From assembly GCA_022181005.1 (NCBI GenBank), contig BQMV01000252.1, positions 1-9,031 on the forward strand: a stretch of 9,031 nucleotides of DNA, read 5' to 3'. Under the pieces are notes generated by a model. That model had not been told where the DNA came from. It saw only the letters and a list, made by a program, of their open reading frames with translations, and ran no database searches. Positions 1 through 4,311 of the stretch are shown one piece after another (position 1 is the first letter of the stretch; each line of letters starts with the position of its first letter). The position numbers and the translations under genes were made by a program. This DNA comes from Anaerolineaceae bacterium (GTDB lineage: Bacteria > Chloroflexota > Anaerolineae > Anaerolineales > Villigracilaceae).

Positions 1-2
1 GT

Positions 3-293
3 GTTCTGATCATAAGATATCAGCAAAAGGTGGATTGTTGTTATGACGGAACTAAAATTACATCAGTTTCCCATATAAAGACGCCAACTGTATACAGACC
101 CATCTATAAATACAATGGATTAATAGGCCATATTCACAGTGGCGGCGTAAATCAATCTTCATATCGAGCCTACTCACAAGCTAGTTTTTGCATGTTCGCT
201 CCCCCGGCGACGGCTTGTATCTGGTACGTTTATCCATGGGTAGACATGACAGTACGTGGAAACGGAACAGTGTCTGGAAGCGCTGGATATTGA
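3..293 (+). CDS. 3' end of an unrecognised, probably exported protein (5' end outside window)
   Basis: The reading frame is open from the first bases of the window to a TGA at 291-293, giving about 96 residues of a C-terminus. A GTG at 30 could be called a start, but no ribosome binding site precedes it and the frame stays open to the left, so the gene most likely begins outside the window. The residues alternate polar and aromatic or small side chains, with many Gly, Ser, Thr and Tyr, two Cys and a short Gly/Ser-rich end (VRGNGTVSGSAGY). That suits a beta-rich extracytoplasmic protein. I do not recognise the family. Only 32 bases separate it from the next small membrane protein gene, so the two are probably co-transcribed. 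Base composition is AT-rich compared with the genes after 1645. It could also be non-coding, but the length and texture of the frame favour a real gene. Confidence 0.45.
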   Translation, partial: VLIIRYQQKVDCCYDGTKITSVSHIKTPTVYRPIYKYNGLIGHIHSGGVNQSSYRAYSQASFCMFAPPATACIWYVYPWVDMTVRGNGTVSGSAGY

Positions 294-325
294 GATTGTG
301 AATAAGTAAATGAAAGGAGTCGTCA

Positions 326-499
326 ATGACATCTGTAATAACAATTGGGAGCACAATCATTCTTGGAACGATTATCATAGGTGGTTTCGCTCTCTTCCTA
401 AAAAGTGAAAAGCCAATACTAAAGTGGGGCGGTTTATTCGCTTTTGGAATAGGCTTATTCTCTCTCTTGCTCGGATTTGCATTAACCCCTCCCGTATAG
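326..499 (+). CDS. Small two-helix membrane protein (57 aa), function unknown
   Basis: The ATG at 326-328 is preceded by a good ribosome binding site (AGGAG at 315-319, 6 bases upstream), and the frame ends at TAG 497-499. The product has a hydrophobic helix at about residues 4-24, a short basic turn with KSEK and LKWGG, and a second hydrophobic helix at about 35-54 rich in Gly, Leu and Phe, ending TPPV. This is a hairpin of two transmembrane segments with a likely cytoplasmic lysine loop. I do not recognise the family. It sits 32 bases behind the preceding secreted-looking gene and 25 bases ahead of a strong hairpin, so it is probably the last gene of that transcript. Its pairing with an exported protein makes a role as a membrane partner possible, but that is inference. 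Confidence 0.65.
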   Translation: MTSVITIGSTIILGTIIIGGFALFLKSEKPILKWGGLFAFGIGLFSLLLGFALTPPV

Positions 500-524
500 G
501 TATTCGAAAATATTTGGCTTATTC

Positions 525-556
525 AAGAGAATCGGGCTATAAAGCCCGATTCTCTT
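525..556 (+). terminator. Strong 14-bp stem hairpin after the small membrane protein gene
   Basis: A perfect 14-base-pair stem (525-538 with 543-556) closes a 4-base loop ATAA. It lies 25 bases downstream of the stop of the two-helix protein gene and probably ends that transcript. There is no clear run of T after it on either strand, so termination efficiency is uncertain. On the minus strand the stem contains the last codons and the TAG stop (537-539) of the acyltransferase remnant, so it may have been that gene's terminator originally. Confidence 0.5.
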
Positions 557-665
557 CATTACCCCAATTCTCCAGCGTTTCCTTCACCTTCATCAAAAAG
601 TTATCTGCCGAGGCGCCGTCCAGAATCCGATGATCAACATGATTGTAATGAGGATAAAACGTGTT
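537..665 (-). pseudogene. C-terminal remnant of a 2-oxoacid dehydrogenase E2-type acyltransferase
   Basis: On the minus strand, codons from about 665 down to the stop at 537-539 encode a short peptide containing HYNHVDHRILDGASADNF followed by a helix (LMKVKETLENW). The H-R-I-L-D-G stretch is the HxxxDG active-site motif shared by dihydrolipoamide acyltransferases (E2) and chloramphenicol acetyltransferases. The following pattern (small residues, then FL and an amphipathic helix to the C-terminus) also matches the end of the E2 catalytic domain. The frame is closed upstream by TGA at 666-668. The next 90 bases contain no further E2 sequence that I recognise, so roughly 200 or more residues of the catalytic domain are missing. 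A neighbouring frame remains open farther upstream through a TTTT tract at about 656-659, so a one-base slip there is possible. It lies antisense between plus-strand accessory genes, which suggests that insertion or deletion removed the rest. Confidence 0.6.
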
Positions 666-685
666 TCATGATTGTCTGACAAATC

Positions 686-701
686 CTGTGGAAGTCCACA
701 G
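686..701 (+). promoter_or_regulatory. 16-bp near-perfect palindrome upstream of the signal-peptide/PIN gene, possible operator
   Basis: CTGTGGAAGTCCACAG consists of two perfect 7-base arms (686-692, 695-701) with a 2-base centre. It ends 43 bases before the ribosome binding site at 745-750. A TATTAT hexamer at 725-730 could serve as a -10 box, though I see no convincing -35. The position fits a repressor site, and toxin-antitoxin operons are commonly autoregulated through such palindromes, but no regulator is identified. It could equally be a chance hairpin. Confidence 0.3.
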
Positions 702-756
702 TAGATTACTACAGGGGTTTGGTTTATTATGGTAGAAAGTTAAAAAGGAGAAAACT

Positions 757-1086
757 ACGAAAGCAAAGGTTTCGTCTATTATGATTGTATTTGCACTGCT
801 GGCTACATCGAGTTTTCCCGCATACGCAAATGGCAACATTCCAAATATGACATCACAACAACAATCTGTTGATATGAAAGTAGAAATCGTTGACAGCCCG
901 TCAACTGAAGACCGAGATTGGCTTATTATTGGAACAGAGCAGTATCAGCAAACAAACCAATTTACTGGAAAAGCCGATTATTTCTGCACATGCGACGATA
1001 AACTATTGCAGAACTCGAAAAACGCCAAAGACCTGGCATTCAAAGTGATAAATCCTGTTGATTTGGTTCAGGAGATTGAAAAATGA
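757..1086 (+). CDS. Chimeric ORF: signal peptide plus C-terminal PIN-toxin remnant, with ACG in place of the start
   Basis: The ribosome binding site AAGGAG (745-750) lies 6 bases before an ACG at 757-759, not before an ATG. Reading from ACG gives a textbook signal peptide: KAK at the front, a hydrophobic core around IMIVFALLATS, and cleavage expected after PAYA (residue 24). The next in-frame ATG (781) would lose the basic N-region and has no suitably placed ribosome binding site, so ACG 757 looks like the ancestral start, either mutated or used rarely. Residues 25 to about 68 are an exported-type linker with SQQQ and WLIIGTEQY. From about residue 69 the sequence is FTGKADYFCTCDDKLL followed by a V-I-N-P strand, which matches the C-terminal quarter of PIN-domain toxin nucleases, including the late acidic residues. 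The first PIN strand with its catalytic Asp is absent, so nuclease activity is very unlikely. The stop overlaps the next gene's ATG, as in an intact toxin operon. Confidence 0.6.
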   Translation, partial: TKAKVSSIMIVFALLATSSFPAYANGNIPNMTSQQQSVDMKVEIVDSPSTEDRDWLIIGTEQYQQTNQFTGKADYFCTCDDKLLQNSKNAKDLAFKVINPVDLVQEIEK

Positions 1087-1295
1087 TTACTGAGATAAGA
1101 CCGTTAATCGAAATTAATCAACAAGCAATTCGCCTGCTTTATAAAGAACTAGGCGTTGTTGACGCTGTCCGTTTTCTAAAACAGTTTACCCAGGGCTTTG
1201 GAGATTACACAAAAGAAAGAGAAGTCATTTTTGCGAACAAATCTGTTCAAGATATTGTGAGCGAAATTGAGGCAATGAGAAAAGCGACAAAGTAA
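1083..1295 (+). CDS. Small partner (antitoxin-like) protein of a PIN toxin cassette, 70 aa
   Basis: The ATG overlaps the TGA of the preceding ORF (ATGA at 1083-1086), and a ribosome binding site (AGGAG, 1070-1074) lies 8 bases upstream within that ORF. The 70-residue product has an N-terminal helix (EINQQAIRLLYKELG), a second helix (VDAVRFLKQF), then GFGDYTKERE and a C-terminal helix (VQDIVSEIEAMRK). The R-F-L-x-Q-F ... G-x-G-D-Y-T-x-E-R signature is one that I associate with short proteins found next to PIN-domain genes in Chloroflexota and cyanobacteria, where they probably act as antitoxin or accessory partner. I recall this from general knowledge and did not search for it. The gene looks intact although the toxin before it is truncated, so it may be an orphan antitoxin. 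I see no classic DNA-binding motif. Confidence 0.65.
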   Translation: MITEIRPLIEINQQAIRLLYKELGVVDAVRFLKQFTQGFGDYTKEREVIFANKSVQDIVSEIEAMRKATK

Positions 1296-1303
1296 ACGAT
1301 GAG

Positions 1304-1333
1304 CGCAGGCATTTTTATGCTTGCGTTCTTTTT
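1304..1333 (+). terminator. Terminator of the PIN/antitoxin-like unit
   Basis: Arms 1304-1312 and 1317-1325 form a 9-base-pair stem with one G-U pair and a 4-base T loop, followed by TTCTTTTT at 1326-1333. It begins 8 bases after the stop of the antitoxin-like gene, which is the expected place for a rho-independent terminator on the plus strand. Confidence 0.65.
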
Positions 1334-1356
1334 AAGAGTAACAAAGCGCGCAACTG

Positions 1357-1390
1357 AAAAGCCTCCGAGAATATCTCGGAGGCTTTTTCT
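1357..1390 (+). terminator. Second, perfect 14-bp terminator hairpin with T run
   Basis: A perfect stem of 14 base pairs (1357-1370 with 1374-1387, starting AAAAGCCTCCGAGA) has a 3-base loop ATA and continues into TTTTTCT. A flank of A on one side and T on the other makes it able to work in both directions. It backs up the hairpin at 1304 for plus-strand transcription. Confidence 0.75.
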
Positions 1391-1440
1391 TTCCGCACAA
1401 ACTTAGGGCTTTACTCTGCCGACTTACACAATGCTTTTGG

Positions 1441-1580
1441 GGGTGTCTAAAGGAATGGGCTAAAGAGCCATTCACCACAGAGAGCGCAGAGTCCACAGAG
1501 AGATTTCAGAAGGGTTTCTCCGTGTTCTTTGTGCGCTCGGTGGTGAAATCTCTTAAAAGCCCACAGAATTAGACACTCCC
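1441..1580. repeat. MITE-like nested inverted repeat of about 140 bp
   Basis: The element is symmetrical at two levels. The outer arms carry GTGTCTAA (1443-1450) facing TTAGACAC (1569-1576), with a second matching block TGGGCTAAAGAG (1456-1467) facing CTCTTAAAAGCCCA (1550-1563). Inside these, 31-base arms (1471-1501 and 1517-1547) begin TTCACCACAGAG and end CTCGGTGGTGAA; they pair with roughly two-thirds identity around a 15-base centre. It contains no credible gene, and short frames across it are by-products of the symmetry. The CACCACAGAG...CTC.GTGGTG core resembles a palindromic intergenic repeat common in environmental bacteria. I cannot show target-site duplication. It may be a non-autonomous transposon or a REP-type repeat. 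Together with the terminators at 1304 and 1357, this accounts for the gene-free stretch 1296-1644. Confidence 0.55.
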
Positions 1581-1590
1581 ATATTTTTTT

Positions 1591-1628
1591 AGACGCAGAT
1601 ATTGAGTACTTCCGCGCTCGTCCGCGTC
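1591..1628. repeat. Short imperfect inverted repeat downstream of the permease gene
   Basis: GACGCAGA (1592-1599) faces TCCGCGTC (1621-1628) with one mismatch, with GCGCTCG between. The pattern GACGCAGAT ... CGCGGACG is reminiscent of short dispersed intergenic repeats. It lies just past the end of the permease gene, but there is no T run on that strand after the hairpin, so I do not call it a terminator. Confidence 0.25.
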
Positions 1629-1644
1629 CCATTTTGAATGAACT

Positions 1645-2979
1645 TTACTCCGCAGAGTTTGTGGATAACGTCGCCATTTCGCGGGCTTTCGTTTCGTTGA
1701 CGCGGAGCATCAGCGCCCAGCCAGCGAAGAGGAACACGGCAATCGAAAGAAGCGCGAGCCTGTGACCCGATTGTTCCGCAAGCGCCGCCGCCTGCCCCTG
1801 CGACTGATACCAGATGGTCAACTCCGCCGCGAGCCAGCCGAAGATGGCGGGACCGATGAACGAGGAGGTGCGCCCCGTCAGCGCGAAGAAGCCGAAGAAC
1901 TCGCCGCTCTTCCCTGGCGGGCTGAACGTGGCGACCATCGCGCGGCTGACCGATTGCACGCCCGCCATCGCCGCGCCGATGAACGCGCCGATGATGAAGA
2001 AGTGCGTCTGGTTTTGGGCAAAGTACATCGCGCCGATACAAGCCGCCATCAGGAAGATCGAAAGCGTCAGCGCTTTTTTGCCGCCCAGTTTATCTTGCAG
2101 GTTTCCGAAGAGCAACGCGCCGACCACATTGGTCGCCTGCACGACGATGAAGAAGATGATCAAGCCCGTCTGTTCCAAGCCGAACAACACCGCGCCGAGA
2201 ATCGCGGCGAAATCGAGCGCGATGATCACGCCTTCGTTGTAAATCAAATAGGCGAGCATGAACTTGAGGAACTCTTTGAATCCGCGCGCGGCTTTGATGG
2301 TCCCGCTCAGTTGTTTGAACGCAATGCTGATATAGTTTTCGCCTGCGGGCAGGGCTTGCGGCTGGGCGCGTTCCTTCAACCAGCGGAAGATGGGAATGGA
2401 AGCCAGCGCGAAAAAGATCGCGGTGACAACCAGCGTGCCACGCACCACGAGCAGGTCGCTTTTAGACATCAGAATCGGCGGGAGGATAAGGAGCAGGATG
2501 ACAATGCCGCCCGCGGAGCCAATCGCCCAGCCCGTCCCAGCGATGCGACCCGTCTCTTCGGGGGCGGCGATCTCAGGCAGGAGCGCGTCGTAGAAGACTT
2601 GCGCGGCGCGATAGCCGAGTTCCGACAAAAGGAAAAACAGGATCGCGATGGCAATCGTCCCTTTTTGGGTGAAGAACAATAAAGCGGTGAACACAACCGA
2701 GAGCGCCGTGAAGAAGAACAGGAATTTTTTCTTCGCGCCCGAATAGTCGGCAATCGCCCCCATGATCGGCGCGGCAATGGCGACGATGATCATCGCGACC
2801 GAGATGCTCAAACCCCACAAGCGCGAACCTTCCGCGCCGCCCACCACTTGATTCTTGAAGTACGCGGAATAAACTGCCAGAAGAACAACCGAAGCGTATG
2901 CGGAATTGCCGAAATCGTACAAGTACCACGCCACGCGCTCGCGCTTCGTGGATTTGACCTGCGGAATTGTGTCTGTCAT
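1645..2979 (-). CDS. Atg22/UMF1-type major facilitator superfamily permease
   Basis: This is a 444-residue polytopic protein with about twelve hydrophobic segments, the usual size for the bacterial UMF1 (Atg22-like) branch of the MFS. Characteristic sites are YDFGNSAY at residues 21-28, FYDALLPEI at 129-137, GRIAGTGWAIGSAGG at 144-158, and VQSVSRAM in the second half. In yeast, Atg22 exports amino acids from the vacuole; the bacterial relatives are mostly uncharacterised inner-membrane transporters, so the substrate here is unknown. The start is well supported: ATG at 2977-2979 with AGGAGG (complement of 2988-2993) 8 bases upstream. A TATACT hexamer (complement of 3026-3031) could be the -10 box. 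The gene seems monocistronic: a terminator for the gene upstream lies at 3041-3073. The C-terminus ends in a short polar tail. Codon use is GC-rich, in contrast to the region left of 1440. Confidence 0.9.
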   Translation of the reverse strand: MTDTIPQVKSTKRERVAWYLYDFGNSAYASVVLLAVYSAYFKNQVVGGAEGSRLWGLSISVAMIIVAIAAPIMGAIADYSGAKKKFLFFFTALSVVFTALLFFTQKGTIAIAILFFLLSELGYRAAQVFYDALLPEIAAPEETGRIAGTGWAIGSAGGIVILLLILPPILMSKSDLLVVRGTLVVTAIFFALASIPIFRWLKERAQPQALPAGENYISIAFKQLSGTIKAARGFKEFLKFMLAYLIYNEGVIIALDFAAILGAVLFGLEQTGLIIFFIVVQATNVVGALLFGNLQDKLGGKKALTLSIFLMAACIGAMYFAQNQTHFFIIGAFIGAAMAGVQSVSRAMVATFSPPGKSGEFFGFFALTGRTSSFIGPAIFGWLAAELTIWYQSQGQAAALAEQSGHRLALLSIAVFLFAGWALMLRVNETKAREMATLSTNSAE

Positions 2980-3040
2980 CTGCCCTTCCTCCTCGGCGAT
3001 ATGAAATTGTCTTACATTTCGCGCAAGTATATCATGGGGA

Positions 3041-3073
3041 AAAAACGGGACCGAAATACTCAGTCCCGTTTTT
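3041..3073 (-). terminator. Rho-independent terminator of the DUF457 hydrolase gene
   Basis: Perfect 11-base-pair arms AAAAACGGGAC (3041-3051) and GTCCCGTTTTT (3063-3073) enclose an 11-base loop. On the minus strand the stem runs into T residues, placed 36 bases after the hydrolase stop codon. It separates the hydrolase transcript from the permease gene that follows. Confidence 0.8.
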
Positions 3074-3109
3074 GGCGCTCAATCTCCAGCCTACTACTGA
3101 CGGCTTGCT

Positions 3110-3784
3110 CTACGCCGCCTCGAGAGTCTTCCGCATCCGAATAGTCACGAAGAACACCATCAAGATTGAGACAAGATACAGTCCGCCTGAAATTATGGCG
3201 AATATTTTGCCCGTCAATAGCAAGATGAAAAATATCGCGAAAAGTACAAATTCAAACCAAGTCCAAAAGCGGAGTTTGCCCGCAAAGTCGCCATCCGTGC
3301 CAAACTTGCGCGCCCACGAACCAAGCGCCCACAAGTAGACGCCAAAGAATAAAAATTCCGCCGCCTGTTCGTTGAACTCGCGGAGCCACTCCAAGCCTGC
3401 GGGATATTCCTTCCACAAACCGACCTCGCCATTTAGCGGCCAGAAGATATGCACGTTGTTGAACCATAATACAAGATCAACCAAAATATGAAGCAGAATC
3501 CCCAGCCCTAATCCATAGCCGAGATTTGTCCAGCGCGCATCCTTCTTCAGCGCGCCGATGGCATAGAACACCGCCACCACAGCCGCGATAAAAAATACGC
3601 TATGCGTAAACGTCCGATGGAGTCCTTCTGTGGCGCCGCCCGTCAACGTTGCGACAGCGACAGCCAGGTTATCCAGGTCTGGCGTGACACTGCCCAATAC
3701 CGCTCCGAGCAACAACCATTCGCGTGCGCCCGTCCATTTGCGCGTCGCCATTCCGACCATTGCGTGAATTCCTGCTTGTGGCAT
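3110..3784 (-). CDS. YdjM/DUF457 family membrane-bound metal-dependent hydrolase
   Basis: The 224-residue product carries the residues that define this family: His7 near the N-terminus, PDLDNL (residues 35-40), HRTFTH (56-61), and HILVD (99-103). These His and Asp residues are thought to bind a divalent metal in the membrane plane. Around them are hydrophobic segments at about 22-32, 63-80, 90-107, 134-150 and two near the C-terminus (about 170-215). E. coli YdjM is a LexA-regulated inner-membrane protein, but the reaction of the family is unknown. I chose ATG 3782-3784 because AGGAGG (complement of 3789-3794) lies 4 bases upstream. A TTG eight codons earlier would place that ribosome binding site inside the coding region. 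It is single, with its own terminator at 3041-3073, and divergent from the kdp remnant. No LexA-type operator was recognised upstream. Confidence 0.85.
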   Translation of the reverse strand: MPQAGIHAMVGMATRKWTGAREWLLLGAVLGSVTPDLDNLAVAVATLTGGATEGLHRTFTHSVFFIAAVVAVFYAIGALKKDARWTNLGYGLGLGILLHILVDLVLWFNNVHIFWPLNGEVGLWKEYPAGLEWLREFNEQAAEFLFFGVYLWALGSWARKFGTDGDFAGKLRFWTWFEFVLFAIFFILLLTGKIFAIISGGLYLVSILMVFFVTIRMRKTLEAA

Positions 3785-3991
3785 ATAACCTCCTAGGGTT
3801 TTATACAAAACGGATATAGTTATATAAACCCCAAATTAGCGTTAGGGTATCGCGCCGTATAAAGCTATTTTTAATTTCGCATCAGGCTTCGCTATCATTA
3901 GGAATATCTTGATGCTTTCTTGACTTCCGCATTTGTCTCCTGTCGCCAATTTATCCTGCAACTGAATACACTGCATCCAATGGAGGCGCGC
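3785..3991. other. Divergent intergenic region between the hydrolase and the kdp remnant
   Basis: This AT-rich gap must hold the hydrolase promoter (minus) and the promoter of the kdp front genes (plus). Near the hydrolase there are TATA-rich blocks flanked by GGGTTTTATA (from 3797) and TATATAAACCCC (to 3832), an imperfect inverted repeat that could be an operator. For the plus strand, TATCAT at 3893-3898 could be a -10 box, but the -35 is poor. Imperfect arms GCATCAGG (3879-3886) and CTTGATGC (3908-3915) could form a leader hairpin. I see no riboswitch that I can name. The kdpDE genes that normally regulate kdp are not in the window. Confidence 0.3.
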
Positions 3992-4087
3992 ATGAATGAG
4001 ATTCTCTTTATTGGATTGACACTTTTGTCTTTTGCGCTCACCTTGGGCTTCCTCGCCATTTGCGAGAGCTTAATGGAGAACAAATGA
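3992..4087 (+). CDS. 31-residue membrane peptide preceding kdpF
   Basis: The ATG at 3992-3994 follows TGGAGG (3981-3986) by 5 bases, and the frame ends at TGA 4085-4087, overlapping the kdpF ATG by four bases. The peptide is a single hydrophobic helix (ILFIGLTLLSFALTLGFLAI) with a short C-terminal tail CESLMENK. Small one-helix ORFs with a similar ending (A-x-C-E/D-x-L) occur just before kdpF in various bacteria, as far as I recall; they have no assigned function. The overlap implies translational coupling with kdpF and suggests it belongs to the Kdp complex or its assembly. It seems intact although kdpA behind it is broken. Confidence 0.6.
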   Translation: MNEILFIGLTLLSFALTLGFLAICESLMENK

Positions 4088-4176
4088 ACGCATTGTATGT
4101 GATCACGAGCGTAATCACTTTACTTGTATTTGGTTATCTCGTTTTAGCCTTATTGAAACCAGAATGGTTTGAATAA
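4084..4176 (+). CDS. kdpF: KdpF, small subunit of the KdpFABC potassium pump
   Basis: This 30-residue peptide is one transmembrane helix and then the LALLKPEWF ending, the standard signature of KdpF (a Leu/Val-rich helix closed by L-x-P-E-x-F). KdpF stabilises the KdpABC complex, a high-affinity ATP-driven K+ importer in the inner membrane. The ATG overlaps the stop of the preceding 31-residue peptide, and the kdpA start follows after one base, the usual kdpF-kdpA arrangement. The reading frame is intact, but with kdpA broken and kdpB and kdpC absent here, it can have no local partner. It would be functional only if another kdp copy exists elsewhere. Confidence 0.8.
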   Translation: MNALYVITSVITLLVFGYLVLALLKPEWFE

Positions 4177-4177
4177 C

Positions 4178-4311
4178 ATGAACACTTACGATTGGCTCTA
4201 AATTCTTTTTTTTACCTGACCGTTTTGTTCGCTTTGGTCAAACCGCTGGGCGGATATATGGCGCGCGTCTATCAAAACGAGCGCGTTTCTACTGAATTCT
4301 GGAACGTTTAG
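4178..4311 (+). pseudogene. kdpA: kdpA remnant: N-terminal stub with nonsense codon and frameshift
   Basis: KdpA is the K+-selective channel-like subunit of the Kdp pump, normally about 550-600 residues. Here the ATG at 4178-4180 begins NTYDWL and meets TAA at 4199-4201, where Gln (CAA) would fit, so a C-to-T change is likely. The frame then continues ILFF into an eight-T run (4206-4213). After it, the homologous sequence moves to another frame, consistent with loss of one T: LTVLFALVKPLGGYMARVYQ, matching the first KdpA helix and its KPLGxYMAxV signature. A TAG at 4309-4311 ends it after about 44 codons. Everything downstream of that point is the oppositely oriented amidase gene, whose stop codon overlaps this TAG. 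The 5'-only survival points to a deletion or rearrangement with its breakpoint near 4290-4311. Two independent lesions suggest the locus has been non-functional for some time. Confidence 0.85.

Noticed and set aside
781..783. ATG 781 as the original start of the signal-peptide/PIN ORF
   Set aside because: The ribosome binding site is about 30 bases upstream and the signal peptide would lose its basic N-region. The ACG at 757 fits both.
1441..1580. CRISPR array
   Set aside because: The repeats are arranged as inverted arms of one element, not as direct repeats with regular unique spacers, and no cas gene is present.
1447..1632. 61-residue minus-strand open frame
   Set aside because: It runs through the nested inverted repeat and arises from its symmetry. 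No start signal was seen.
1762..2682. 306-residue plus-strand open frame
   Set aside because: It is antisense to the permease gene. Its translation is a low-complexity run of Arg, Glu and Asp typical of a shadow frame in GC-rich coding DNA, and it has no ribosome binding site.
3785..3808. TTG start for the DUF457 hydrolase eight codons upstream
   Set aside because: The AGGAGG ribosome binding site would fall inside the coding region. It is correctly placed for the ATG at 3784.
3898..4083. 61-residue minus-strand open frame
   Set aside because: It is the shadow of the 31-residue peptide and kdpF leader, which have good start signals on the plus strand.
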